A stretch of DNA of 64,000 nt from Magnolia sinica (GCF_029962835.1 NC_080577.1:558001-622000); one strand, 5' to 3'; positions 35,343 through 47,029 are shown, counted from the stretch's first letter. Program-made: numbers and translations. The notes: generated by a model from the letters alone, not told the origin.

Positions 35343-36497
35343 GCAAACCGAATGTTTAATGATCCATCGACAGCAACACATTCATGGGTCAAGACACCAG
35401 TGGTGCCCATACGATCTTCCCCACGCACGAAGATGGTGAAATCCCTGTCCGAGCTTACGTCCCGAGCCCCAAAAATAAAATAGACTCTCGATATGGATCA
35501 GGTTATGATCGACATATTTCTAGAACAAGTGGCACTGGGACGCAAGGGCGATAATGGTTTCAAATGTGAGGCGTACCAAATTGCCGCCGAAACCGTGACA
35601 AAGCATACCAATATAGTCCTCAAGTGGCAGAATGTGTTGAACCAACTAAGGTATTACAAGAGGGAGTACACTGTAGTGAAGGATATGCTGGCGGCTAGCG
35701 GGTTCGGATGAGATAGTGAGCGGATGGTGGTGACGGCTCCTAATGAAGTATGGGAGGAATATCTTAAGGTCTGATTTTCGAAATATACAGCTTCTGCCAT
35801 CTGATGTGTTATTAACTCGCATACTGTACTTACAAATGCTCATTGTACGGCTGCAGTCTCACCCGTGTGCGGAAAGACTCTGCGGGAAACAGATTGAGAG
35901 AATGGATAATTTTGCAGTTATCGTCGGTTCGGACCAGGCAATGGGATGTTATGTCCGCAGCAGTAGGAGTATAGCCACATCAGTATCATCATCTCATCTT
36001 CAACGAGAACTCAATGATGCTTGAGAGAACTGGATGATGATATCGACGATACAGTTGACCTGTTAGATGATTTTATCACAGACTCCACAGGGACCATCCC
36101 ATTCTCGCTAAACAATCCTTCGATGGGACAACACGGCTCACGTAGCACTCCCACTCACACAGCTGATTTCAATGCTACTTAAAGTGGGAGCGCAGGAAGG
36201 AAACGATTGCGCCCTCCTCATCCTTGTGAAGTACTCGGGGCTTCTCTGCAGACTGTCGCCTATTCAATGCTAAAATTTGGACTCGGAAAGTCGGTGAATC
36301 ACACTTCCAAAGTACTTGATGTACTAGAAGAGGTCCAGGGCCTGACCAACTCAGAGTTTTTTAAGGTTGGTCAGCTCTTGAGTAAGCACAAGGGGCTGAC
36401 ATCGTTCTTTATGAGTCTGCGATCTGAGCGTCACATTGATTGGTTGAAGAAAATACTCCATGACCACTTTAGTGATCGAGGTGTCGGATCCATCTGA
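35343..36497 (+). pseudogene. Harbinger second ORF: Myb/SANT-like DNA-binding protein
   Basis: The N-terminal Myb_DNA-bind_3-like part reads MDQVMIDIFLEQVALGRKGD then NGFKCEAYQIA, QNVLNQLRYYKREYTVVKDM and LAASGFG (35493-35711), then NEVWEEYLK. After a degraded middle, the conserved C-terminal part (36207-36497) reads ASLQTVAYSMLKFGLGK, SKVLDVLEEVQGLTNSEFFK and SLRSERHIDWLKKILHD. In PIF/Harbinger elements this protein partners the transposase for nuclear import and DNA binding. Stops separate the parts (one after SGFG, one just before the 35493 ATG frame), so it is inactive as read. Confidence 0.83.
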
Positions 36498-36920
36498 GGA
36501 TTTAATATCTTTGGTTATGTTTTCTTGCTTGTTAGTTGTTAGCATGTAATAACTTTGATTTACTTAATCTGGTACTTTTTTTTTTTTTTAGATTTATTTC
36601 TTTTAACTGACAAATATGGTGGTATATCCGCAGTATATTAAAATATGACTTTTGCGATGGCGACAACTTTTATGTAGTTAACATCTTTTATATGGTTTCA
36701 CATGCATGCATTGGTAAGTTTATTTTCTTAAAACAGATAAGACCATACAATCCGCCTGCTTGGAAGGGTATGTACTTACAACTGGATTTTGTTTTTATTT
36801 ACTAAGTCTATTTGTACTTTACGATGCTACTCAATAGGACAGTACTGCATGTAAACTTGGTTTGCGAATTTCTATTCCAAGACACGAATCTCGTGCCAAT
36901 TACGTCCATGTCATTGCAGA

Positions 36921-37184
36921 TGGGAAATAAGAAGTATTACGTCATATTGGTGGGACGTAGGCCCGAAATATACATGTGTTGAGACGACGTGAGGTTGGAG
37001 GTGGAGGGATTTAGTGGGGCGAGACACTGCGTATTCAGGAACTGGAAAGAGGTAGTTGCATGCTGGGACGGTTACTTCAATAAGGCATGTGCACCGTTGA
37101 GACCTTACACGGATTCTCATGCAGTTCAGTTTACTGCATTTTCTGATAAGCTGGACATACGCCATTCTTCGTCATTGTCCATCT
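36921..37184 (+). pseudogene. RNase H1 N-terminal (hybrid-binding) domain-like sequence inside the Harbinger element
   Basis: Right after an acceptor-like TCATTGCAG, an ATG opens MGNKKYYVILVGRRPEIY. After an interruption it continues DDVRLEVEGFSGARHCVFRN then WKEVVACWDGYF. The pattern YYVVxxGRxPGIY / W.(E/D)(C/V)..QVxGFxGAxxxxF follows the small RNA:DNA-hybrid-binding domain at the N-terminus of eukaryotic RNase H1. No RNase H catalytic domain follows. It lies 3' of the Myb/SANT gene, on the same strand, inside the same terminal repeats. It may be a third gene of this Harbinger lineage, captured host sequence, or a separate small insertion. I do not know it as a standard Harbinger component. 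Confidence 0.68.
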
Positions 37185-37584
37185 GACAAACGATACAGAC
37201 GGCAAAGGCGACGCCGGCTATTGTTTCTAGGGCCATGTCGATCAATGATCTTCCTCGAACAGACGGAGAGATATTCTGTTCTCTTCTAGTTGGCGTTCGT
37301 GTCCTTTTTCTTGCCTTCCTTGTTATTTTTAAATTCTAGCTCAACAAGGATGACTATATATCTTTATATGTCACTTGTTTCTTTTCTTCTCTTTTTCCTG
37401 CACAACTTATTTTTGATATTGTCTTTTGTTTCTCATGTTTTCATATATTTCTATTTTCGACTGCCATACACCTGTCTCGATTGTTCTTATCACACCACTG
37501 TCACATGATATGGTCGATGCGGATACACAGCTATGTTCCATGGTGATGATGATATTGATTGAATAAATTAGATATTAAAGGCGC

Positions 37585-37965
37585 TGATGACACATACCTC
37601 ATGTGGGCCCTACACAAATTTATGACCCCAACAATGTATGGGCATGTCCAAAAATCATATGGACCACATTACAAGAAACAGTGTTGAATGAGGGTCAATC
37701 TTTAAAAACACTAGTGGGGTCCACATGCAGTTAATATATATGAGTGATATCTGTGTTTTATATCTCTATCTGGGCCTATATGGCCTAATGAATAGATTTG
37801 ATGTGAAATTATCTGGGAAAATAATGGGCATTGTGGCTATATCTTAATGTGGTGTGGTCCACCTGAGATAAATTGTGCCTCCAATTTTTGGGACAACGGT
37901 GTAAGATGATATGTCAAAATGGATGAATGGCATGGATGAAACATTTACATCATTATGTGGCATAG
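37585..37965. mobile_element. Palindromic MITE nested in the Harbinger element
   Basis: It spans CCTCATGTGGGCCCTAC to GATGAAACATTTACATCATTATGTGG, with the core GTGGTGTGGTCCACCTGAG and ACTAGTGGGGTCCACATG. It belongs to the same family as the copies at 23-26 kb and 58-60 kb. Confidence 0.6.
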
Positions 37966-38217
37966 AGAGCAAAGACAACCAGCTACGTAGGGATGTATGC
38001 AATCCGTCCGTTGGCACGAATGGGGTTATAACCGTCCCTTTCTAAGTACAGTTGGCACAAGTATATCAATCCCAATCCCATGCCGGGTCAAACACATTCT
38101 GTCCATGCAATCTCATCCTGTCTGCCCGTCCAAACATGGCAGTGGCGACGGTTTCATTTGCAATCCACCCTGATACAACCCACTCCCACCTAACCTGCCC
38201 GTCCAAAAACGCCCTTA

Positions 38218-39242
38218 TGGTTTCTCTTTCCCGATGTTCAGGCTTCTAGAGGCAATCTGCACCGTGGGGCCGTATGTAATCTGACTCCGGACAGCACATG
38301 CCACGTCCTAGTAGCGTCCATTTAAGTACTGATACCTGTAAGATTTCTCGTGGTCAAAAGTGGGTGGTGCCTTTCACGTGCATGCTAACTGGCGATGGAT
38401 GAAAATAAAAATAAAAAACTAAAAAGGAAAAAAGCTAGATCCATAACTTAGGTGGACAAAACAACGGCGAATAATCAGGATGAAATGTAAACCATAAGCT
38501 TGGGTGGAGGACACGTGTGTTTATTTCGGTGTAACTCATATGAAGAGAGTATTTAACCAGTCTGATGCCAAAAAAATACTCAGGTTGGCTGAACAGCACT
38601 TGGAAAAGTTTTGAGGAGCAATTTTTGACATTATCCCCATTAGTGTGGCCCATATGATTTTAATATTTGCGATGAACATGAGAATTACTACTTGATGGAT
38701 GGAGTGGATTATACACATACAACATGCTGGCCTCACAGACAGGCGTTGCAGACGATTCCGGTTCATTAACGGCATTTGGCAAAGATGCGAATGGTGCCAT
38801 CAAATGTGACAGTAAGTTTAGCCTCGGTCGTAACAAGTAACAAGGGACGATGTCTCACTTTCGGGACAGTTGCTAATTTTCGTATCTCGAGTGGAGGGCT
38901 TGGTTATCGATTCCCTAGTAGGGGTGGCTAACAGAGATGTGTGATGTGATCTGACAGTGGGTGTACTAACAAGCTAACTAAAAAACAATAAAATAAAGAG
39001 GCCTGGTCATCCAAACAGAGGCTAGGACCAGTTGGTTCTGACGGTTCAGATCGCATCCCCGACGTTCGAAACGTAGTCCCGCTATTTAGACGGAAAGAGA
39101 AGCGGAGTGAGCTAGGCCTAGGCCTAGGACGACGACACAAAATCTGAAAAGAGGCGTGAGGTTTTGGAGTCTCTTGTTTTCTCTGCTTCTCCTTTGACAG
39201 ACTTTTAGGGTTTATCAGAGGTCGTGCTTCCGTTTAGTCGTA
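38218..39242. other. RTNLB 5' flank with a half-MITE and a SINE
   Basis: About 38560-38740 carries a right arm of the palindromic MITE family (GTGTGGCCCATATGATTTTAAT ... GGATGGAGTGGATTATACAC). A SINE copy lies at 38880-38997. The last ~120 bases are pyrimidine-rich and look like the reticulon 5' leader (TTTAGGGTTTATCAGAGGTC before the ATG). I see no clear TATA box. Confidence 0.45.
38880..38997 (+). mobile_element. tRNA-derived SINE, 5'-truncated
   Basis: It has the B-box region GGTTATCGATTCCCTAG, GGGGTGGCTAACAG, CTGACAGTGGGTGTACTAACAA, and a short interrupted A tail (AAAAAACAATAAAATAAA). It aligns with the SINEs at 5920 and 18073. The A-box part is weak or missing. Confidence 0.65.
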
Positions 39243-39801
39243 ATGGCTGAACACACGGATGATTCCGTTTCCACAGTAGATTCTATCATGGATAAGATAT
39301 CCGATAAGATTCACCACCACGATTCATCGTCTTCTTCCGATTCGGATAACGAGAAATCGTCGCCCTCCACCGTCAAGTCGGCGATCTATCGTCTATTCGG
39401 GAGGCAGAAACCCGTGCACAAGGTCTTCGGCGGTGGTAAACGTACGTGGAATCGTCAAACATTTCTTCTTCTTCTTCTTCTTCTTCTTCTTCTTGTTTGG
39501 ATCTAATATCTTGTTCTTGAAATGATGTGATTAGAGGTTTCTCGTTCTTGAAATGAACGAAACCCTAATCTCTATTTCCTTTTATTTGTTTCTTGTAAAA
39601 TAATTTAATTTTCTTCTACTAATTTGAAGTTCGCCCTTTCTTTCTCAGATCGGGGATGTGGTTCGATCAACTCTTTATGTCGAAATATTTTAAATTTGAA
39701 ATTAATTCCCTTGATGCCTTCATAAAAACTCTCGTCTTTCCTCTTTCCGAAAGCTCATTAAACTTCTGTTATTATCTCTTGAAAAAGAAAAAAAAGGTTT
39801 C

Positions 39802-39841
<40 letters not shown>

Positions 39842-40732
39842 TTAGTGTGAATGGGGGATCTGTCTGTATGTGACTTTCGACTTCTTCTGCAGCTGCTGAT
39901 ATTTTTCTGTGGAGAAACAAGAAGCTTTCTGCAGGCGTTCTTGGTGGTGCCACTGCAGTCTGGGTTCTCTTCGAATTGCTGGAATACCATCTGCTTACGC
40001 TCGTTTGCCATTGCCTCGTACTCTCCCTTGGGATCTTGTTCGTTTGGTCCAATGCCTCCGTTTTCATCAACAAGTAAGTCATGCATCCATCAATCACTTG
40101 TGTGAACATTCCACTCAGTCCACTTTTTAACACATCTTTTACCCACTGTAATTAGGTCCCCACCTCGCATTCCTAAGGTTGCCATCCCGCAAGATCTAGT
40201 CGTGAACATTGCCCTCTCCCTACATTTCGAGATCAATCGAGCCCTTTCTGTTTTAAGGGACATTGCGTTGGGGAGGGATCTCCGCATGTTTTTAGCTGTA
40301 TGTTAATTCCACCCTTCCTGATACAAATTGTCCATTTTCAGAATCTGCTGTCTACCTTTTATATAAGGCATTTGTTTTGTTTTGTTTGTTACTTAGGTGA
40401 TTGCTGGTCTGTGGGTTCTGTCAATTGTTGGGAGCTGCTGCAATTCCTTGACCTTATTCTACATAGGTAATGGAGAACGTTCTCCTATCTTCTTGAGTTT
40501 TTGTTAGACTCATATGTGTTTTATGCTTCCTTACATAATGTTTCTCTACATTATGGAAACAGCATTTGTTTTGCTGCACACGGTGCCGGTTCTGTATGAG
40601 AAGTATGAGGACCAGGTGGACTCCTTTGCAGAGAAGGCGATAGCTGAATTCAAGAAACAGTGGGCAGTGTTTGATGCCAGGGTTCTCAGTAAGATTCCAA
40701 GAGGGCCATTGAAAGCTAAGAAGAAGGTTTAA
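39243..40732 (+). CDS. Reticulon-like protein, plant B class (RTNLB)
   Basis: Five coding exons: 39243-39441, 39893-40073, 40156-40297, 40397-40466 and 40563-40732. All junctions are GT-AG and in frame; the protein is 253 residues. The acidic, Ser-rich N-terminus ([13 protein letters not shown]) leads into [19 protein letters not shown] and the reticulon homology domain from about residue 67. That domain has a first hydrophobic hairpin ([20 protein letters not shown] ... [19 protein letters not shown]), the 66-residue-type loop ([32 protein letters not shown]), and a second hairpin ([20 protein letters not shown] ... [20 protein letters not shown]). The C-terminus is lysine-rich (PLKAKKKV), as in ER-retained RTNLBs. 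These proteins bend tubular ER membranes and shape plasmodesmata and the nuclear envelope. Length and intron pattern fit RTNLB1-8-type genes. Intron 1 has (CTT)n and (ATT)n runs. The gene looks intact. Confidence 0.95.
39463..39494. repeat. (CTT)n microsatellite in reticulon intron 1
   Basis: About ten CTT units starting some 20 bases after the exon 1 donor. Confidence 0.9.
39802..39842. repeat. (ATT)n microsatellite in reticulon intron 1
   Basis: About 13 ATT units ending 50 bases before the exon 2 acceptor. Confidence 0.9.
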
Positions 40733-41603
40733 ATATTAGGGGCTGAGGTATTCTATGGCCCTAGTATGGTGGGTTCTCTGAGACATTAGCTAGCTATGGT
40801 TTTCCAAATGTTTTTATGACTGCTTGTCCATTGTTTGCTAGAACCTTTCTTATCTTTTGGATTTTATAAGTGTTTGGGTTTTCGGTTGGAGTGAATTTGT
40901 TTTTTCTTTTTCTTTTTTTTGGTAGGCTGGTTCCAAGTTCTAGCAACGTGAATTCTCTATTTATCATTTATGTTTGCAATGTTATATGTAAAATTGGAAA
41001 CTTGCCTAAGCAGTTCTCCTCTAGGAATGATCTTGTTGATGCCAATGGTACATTGATCGTCTACCTTGTCCAATGCATGGCATTATGTTTGTCTGTCATT
41101 ATCTTGGCCATCTTGTGTCCATCTGAAAGTGCTCCTATTGTTCTCATAATTTGTGAATGTTGGTTGACGGAATCATTTTTTTAGTCCAAAAAGTATGTGT
41201 ATATTTCTGGTTAGCCTTTACAGATGTGGTAATGGTAAGAAGTGCTTCCAGCTTTTCGACTGGAAATCATTTGATGTCTATTGTGAGTTGCGACCTTTCT
41301 CTGAAAGCATGGTAGGTTTGATTTAAAAGGCCATGTAATACCTGATATGCACGTCTAGCACTTGCGTCTAACAAGTGTTTCAACTTTGTCAATCTAGAAA
41401 AAACTTGAAATGTGTCTTTTTCTTTTCCTTTGCATTCTTTTAGATGTTTAAATGAATTCCAGTGTGCATTAATTTATTTTTCTTTGGTAACCAAATATTT
41501 CAAATATATTTTTATAATGCATCCAGAAGGCTGTTTGACATCCATACACTTTTCAGTTCCAAATTAGACAGGTTGAAACGTAGTTAACTCAACATGGAAC
41601 AGG
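40733..41603. other. Reticulon 3' region and intergenic DNA
   Basis: The early part is probably the reticulon 3' UTR (T-rich, with ATTTTATAAG near 40861 as a weak polyadenylation signal). No second gene is recognised before the LTR element. Confidence 0.4.
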
Positions 41604-41608
41604 CAGTT

Positions 41609-42827
41609 TGATGGGGACATCATGCGCATACGCGCACTCACGCCGCCCCCCCTACGCACGTACGTACGCAGAAGGAGGACCCCACCATCGATCTGGCTCG
41701 ATGACGACGTCCAGAGAGGGCCTCCTAGCTAGAAGACAAGTTTTGGTTCAGAAAAGTGGCCCGATAGTCAAGAAAAGCCCACCATGGGATCTCATGATCG
41801 TGGCCCACTCATCGGATTGGTTTTATATTTTAGGTTTTGCTTATTGTTATTATTTAGAACATCGTGAACGCTTTAGATTTCCTCGTTTGATTTTTATTTT
41901 AGTTTACTTAATCGCCAAGTAATAGGTGTCGCACATGGTGCGAGTTTTTGGGTATAGGATTCTCCCTATAAATAGGCACTCCTTGTAGTTCTTTTCATTC
42001 ATTGAAGTTAATAAAAAATTCCTGCTTTATTTTTCTGCTCTCTTCGTGAGTTGTGGAAGAATTCAAAAGTGGGTGCGAAGCCCTCCCTTTTCGAAGGGCT
42101 AACTACCGTGGTGCGAAGCCACATCGATCCCAATTCACCCCCATCTTCCATCATCTTTTTTTTCCATCTTCCCCCACCATCCGTACTTCGAATTTGTCCT
42201 TTTGTTGCATCAGATTTCTTCATTACAGCAGGTTTTCAGATTTCGGCCCGCAGGCGAGCTGAAACTTCGGCGGAGCACCACGCACAAACCGTACATCGGA
42301 TCGAGCTGAAATTTGGAGGTTTTAGAGTCCATCCCTGGCCGACCAGGGCCAAGGTGGCCTTTTTCTGAATAATGGGCCCCACACACATGCGGCCGGGATC
42401 ACACGCACGTCCGTCTGGGTCATTGTTGCTGTCCACACGCGGGATTATCTTTTGGCTCAGGTTTTTATCCTCTTTTATCCTCTCATAGCCATTTTTTCAT
42501 GAATCATAACCCTATATTACATGATCCTTAATTGATTTGCCCCTTTTTATCACCTTAGGGTTCCTTGAATTGAAATTAGGAAATCCCTTGGATTAGGGAC
42601 TGATTTTTATGCGTGAGTAGTTGATTTTATTTCCCTTTGACATTGTTTGGTTTATAATTTTATTGGTCCAGTCCTAGCCTGTGTCGGCTTGGACCTGCAT
42701 AGATTCCCCTTTAATTGAATGTTTGGATTTTCATGTGGGATGTGGAATTTGTGTGATTGTTTCTGAATTGGTGTGATCTAAGCCTGCAATCTAGCATATC
42801 ATATTTAATTTTCCATGTCCTGCATCA
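41609..42827 (+). repeat. 5' LTR of the gypsy element
   Basis: 1,219 bp, TG...CA bounded. A CTATAAATAGGC promoter box lies near 41968-41979. It differs from the 3' LTR by a handful of substitutions plus one short variable patch near 42180-42240. Confidence 0.92.
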
Positions 42828-43034
42828 AATTTGGTATCAAAGCCTAGGGTTCTTGTAGGGGAATTCACAACATATTTAGGGTTTAGTTTGAGTCCTTCAT
42901 GCATTCAGTCCATCATATATAGCTGAATTTTAGTAACAGTGTGTAGTCTCCTTCATATAGAGTCTCGTAGGGTCATTTAGTTTTTAGACGCATATAGTTG
43001 TCATAGAAGGTCTTTAGGTTGAGCAAGTCACTAT

Positions 43035-44693
43035 ATGCCCACACGTACAGGTCGCAGTTTCGGTTTGCACCCTACACTAAACATGGAACAATTGCAAGAG
43101 TCACTAAACAAGATATCTCAGACGTTGAAGTCTATGATTAAGCGCTTGGAAATGGACCAATGCTGTGAACAGCTTGATGTACGCATTACCCGACTAAAGA
43201 CCATCGCTAGGACAAACCCCACCATTGGGGTAGATGTCCAATCTCAAGCAGGTGGCCTGGAGGATACACTAATGAATGGAGTTGGTCAAGGAATCAATTA
43301 TGGGTGTGCGCCCGAACACCCACCCCATGAGAGACATAAAGACCACTATTTTGAGGGGTACAACATGTGTGGCCTTGTGGCTGGAGAGAGTGCACCAGCG
43401 GCTAGTGTAGAGTTACCCACTGAGGCCATTCCGGTAATGGATGAGTTACGTGATATCTTTCCTGATGATCTACCAGATGAGTCTCTTAGGAAGGATACAG
43501 AGCACACCAGAATATGGGACATCGTAATACTTACAACCGAGTTCACGTTGAATAAGTTTGTCGATAGGTCCACAGGTCTAAGTCCTTGTGAAGTCGTTAC
43601 TGATTATAAACCTAGGAAACTTATTAATCTTGTCTCTATGTCACTGTCCCATAGGCCGTCAGAGTCTGCAGAGTCTTTTGCGCATCACATTCATTCATGG
43701 CATCAAGAAATCAGGCAGAAGATCATGACTAATAATGAACATTGCACATTTTATACAGACCAGTATAAATGTTTCAAAGGATTCAATATTGGGGACTCTG
43801 TGATGGTCTGCATCAGGCCCGAGCGGTATCCTTCGAGGGCCGTTCGTAAGTTACACGCGTGTAGCGCTGGACCCGTCAAAATTATAAAACGAAACGGTCT
43901 CAATGTGTATGAGATAGATCTTCCACCTTCCATGGGAATTAGTTTCACATCTGATGTGGAGGATTTAGTTACTTTTCAGAGGACCACTGATACTTTGTCC
44001 GGCCCTTCGCCCACCCATCCTGATTCCTCATATTTATCCCTTGAACCATGGCCCCTTTCCAACCCATTTTCCCAGCCTCTACCTCCCATATATACTTTTC
44101 CTAACCTTTCTTCCCAGCTTCTACGTCCCATACCTACCCGTCCCAACCCATTTTCCCAGCCTCTACCTCCTATATCTACCCTTCCCAACCCATTTTTTCA
44201 GCCTCTACGTCCCATACCTACCCGTCCCAACCCATGTTCCCAGCCTCTACCTCCCATACCTACCCATCCCGACCCATCTTCTCAGCCTCTACCTCCCATA
44301 CCTATCCTTCCCGACTCATTTTCCCAGCCTCTATCTCCCATACCTAACCTTCACACACCCAAAAAGGAAATAGAGGATATCCAGGACCATCAGATAGTTT
44401 CAACGTCGGACGGCGGGTTTCAGAAGTACTTGGTTAAATGGAAGTCACGCCCAGCTTCAGGCAGCATGTGGCTCACTGAGGAGGAGCTTCAGAGACTTGA
44501 TCCTGACATCTTGAAGCGGTTCAGGAGTTTTATTTCTCCAGTGGCGAAATCTTTGCAGCCGGGGAGAATTGATGGGGACATCATGCGCATACGCGCACTC
44601 ACGCCGCCCCCCCTACGCACGTACGTACGCAGAAGGAGGACCCCACCATCGATCTGGCTCGATGACGACGTCCAGAGAGGGCCTCCTAGCTAG
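43035..44693 (+). pseudogene. Composite gag/pol remnant frame of the gypsy element
   Basis: One open frame of 552 codons joins gag-like, pre-reverse-transcriptase, integrase-end and chromodomain-like sequence, and runs on past the internal region into the 3' LTR. A Pro-rich tandem repeat (44050-44350; PNPFSQPLPPIP-type units of about 19 residues) separates the integrase-end part from the chromodomain-like part. It is a fossil derivative of a polyprotein, and no catalytic core is recognisable. Confidence 0.75.
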
Positions 44694-45784
44694 AAGACAA
44701 GTTTTGGTTCAGAAAAGTGGCCCGATAGTCAAGAAAAGCCCACCATGGGATCTCATGATCGTGGCCCACTCATCGGATTGGTTTTATATTTTAGGTTTTG
44801 CTTATTGTTATTATTTAGAACATCGTGAACGCTTTAGATTTCCTCGTTTGATTTTTATTTTAGTTTACTTAATCGCCAAGTAATAGGTGTCGCACATGGT
44901 GCGAGTTTTTGGGTATAGGATTCTCCCTATAAATAGGCACTCCTTGTAGTTCTTTTCATTCATTGAAGTTAATAAAAAATTTCTGCTTTATTTTTCTGCT
45001 CTCTTCGTGAGTTGTGGAAGAATTCAAAAGTGGGTGCGAAGCCCTCCCTTTTCGAAGGGCTAACTACCGTGGTGCGAAGCCACATCGATCCCAATTCACC
45101 CCCATCTTCCATCATCTTTTTTTTCCATCTTCCCCCACCATCCGGAATTCGAAATTGTCCTGTTGTTGCATCAGATTTCTTCATTGAGGTTTCCAGATTT
45201 CGGCCCGCAGGCGAGCTGAAACTTCGGCGGAGCACCACGCACAAACCGTACATCGGATCGAGCTGAAATTTGGAGGTTTTAGAGTCCATCCCTGGCCGAC
45301 CAGGGCCAAGGTGGCCTTTTTCTGAATAGTGGGCCCCACACACATGCGGCCGGGATCACACGCACGTCCGTCTGGGTCATTGTTGCTGTCCACACGCGGG
45401 ATTATCTTTTGGCTCAGGTTTTTATCCTCTTTTATCCTCTCATAGCCATTTTTTCATGAATCATAACCCTATATTACATGATCCTTAATTGATTTGCCCC
45501 TTTTTATCACCTTAGGGTTCCTTGAATTGAAATTAGGAAATCCCTTGGATTAGGGACTGATTTTTATGCGTGAGTAGTTGATTTTATTTCCCTTTGACAT
45601 TGTTTGGTTTATAATTTTATTGGTCCAGTCCTAGCCTGTGTCGGCTTGGACCTGCATAGATTCCCCTTTAATTGAATGTTTGGATTTTCATGTGGGATGT
45701 GGAATTTGTGTGATTGTTTCTGAATTAGTGTGATCTAAGCCTGAAATCTAGCATATCATATTTAATTTTCCATGTCCTGCATCA
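44570..45784 (+). repeat. 3' LTR of the gypsy element
   Basis: 1,215 bp, the direct repeat of 41609-42827, preceded by the purine-rich GCCGGGGAGAAT that fits a polypurine tract. Confidence 0.92.
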
Positions 45785-45789
45785 CAGTT

Positions 45790-47029
45790 TCATATTGCGC
45801 GTTTGTGTATTGATACGTAAAGAAGATTTGTGAATCACTTTCCGTCAAGCAACATTGAGGAAAAGCCTCTTCTTGGCTCGTTGAGTGTTATTGAGGAGAA
45901 GAAGGAAAGAAGTTGCCAAGCATGAAGATCAAGCTCTCAAAAGTGAAGGTTTCAAGAGTCAAGGAGATGACAGTAGTTCTAGGATTCCAAGAATTGATGG
46001 ATTGAGAGGATCTTGCACCGGACACTAGAAAGATATGTGACCTTGAGAAAGCATCAGTAGTGAACTAACAGGAGTCATTGCTTTCCGGTTGATAGAGAAT
46101 TATGCAACCATGTGCGAACTTCTCTACTTATTTTGCTTCAAAGTAAAGATATCCAGTGGCCGGTTCCTACTATTCAGATACCACAACCAAGAGGTACTGG
46201 ATTCTCTTTCAAATAGGCCATGAAAGGAGAAGTCTTGGAATTCCATTGCCATCATCCAGTCACCCCTTCTCAATGAAACCATTTTGGATTAGCAACTACT
46301 CGCTCTGGAAGTCTTTTTGAGCACCACTGTGTTGTGGTATCTGTCTTTGCCAGTTCCTCTCATAATTTCATTAGATAACATTAATCTAGGAATGAGATAA
46401 CTATATTGATGTTGCAGGGCAGCTTTATAATTAAACTGGTCACTTTAAGGTAGAATCTTCACTGCAACCAATCGTCTAGGCTTATTGGTTCCATAGCAGA
46501 TTGTCCTTCCTATTTCTGCTGGGACTATCAAGAGTACAGTTTTTTAATGGTATTAGGAGTACAATTGTGTTCTGTAATTGTGTTGCTGACTATACAGCAT
46601 GAACGAGAGTTGTACTTGATGTTTTTGTTTCTAACTTGAGTAGGGAGCAACTTAAACGGAAGATTTAGGTTCATGTTGGAGAGGGTTGAGGATAAGAAAG
46701 TTGAGATGCAGAAAGGTTTATATAAAGTATTGAATGGGACACTTAAATTGACTTAGCTCTATGCAGACGATACATTCAAAGATAATTGGGAATATATTGA
46801 TTTTTATTAAGCTAATGAAGAAGAATTGTGCCTGAACTTGGTTGCTGTTCTTGACATTAGCTGAAGAACATGAAATGGGATCCAGGATATTTGTTAAGGT
46901 ACTTTGGTGGTGGTGGTTATCCAGTTGTACAAAGGTGAGCGGGAACAAAAGAAGTGAGTGTATCAACGATTCTAGGACTTAATATTAAGATTGAAGAGCG
47001 TGAATATGCGATGTTTCTATGGCCATGTA
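45790..47029. other. Intergenic DNA right of the gypsy element; no gene seen
   Basis: It continues the sequence interrupted by the gypsy insertion at 41608. Frames are short and none resembles a known protein. Confidence 0.4.

Larger units (their letters stand above)
29112..38217 (+). mobile_element. PIF/Harbinger DNA transposon, 9.1 kb, decayed but end-complete
   Basis: Element 29115-38214. The left end GGGCGTGTTTGGACGGGCGG and the reverse complement of the right end, GGGCGTTTTTGGACGGGCAG, match and continue through ATTAGGTGGGAGT / GTTAGGTGGGAGT. TTA duplications lie at 29112-29114 and 38215-38217. The interior contains, left to right on the plus strand, a long T-rich non-coding 5' part (29.5-33.5 kb), the C-terminal part of a DDE_Tnp_4 transposase, a Myb/SANT-like second protein, and an RNase H1 N-terminal-like domain. 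Both standard Harbinger proteins are interrupted by stops and frame changes, so the copy is not autonomous now. At 9.1 kb it is longer than typical plant Harbinger elements. A palindromic MITE (37585-37965) is nested near its right end. Confidence 0.85.
41604..45789 (+). mobile_element. Young, non-autonomous Ty3/gypsy LTR retrotransposon with intact ends
   Basis: Two near-identical LTRs, 41609-42827 and 44570-45784, begin TGATGGGGACATC and end CCTGCATCA. Perfect CAGTT target duplications flank the element (41604-41608 and 45785-45789). A tRNA-Met primer site TGGTATCAAAGCC follows the left LTR at 42832-42844. The short internal region holds one long open frame, 43035-44693, whose pieces resemble gag N-terminus, the lead-in to reverse transcriptase (VMDELRDIFPDDLPDE), the integrase C-terminal region (DRSTGLSPCEVVTDYKPRK) and a chromodomain-like segment (KYLVKWKSRPASGSMWLTEE). 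The chromodomain after integrase points to the chromovirus branch. The catalytic core of pol is not recognisable, so the copy is a broken or parasitic derivative, but its insertion is recent by LTR similarity. Confidence 0.92.

Noticed and set aside
41608-41922. Plus-strand frame beginning MGTSCAYAHSRRPPYARTY, present again at 44569-44883
   Set aside because: Both copies lie in the two LTRs of the gypsy element, so they are duplicated LTR sequence rather than a gene pair.
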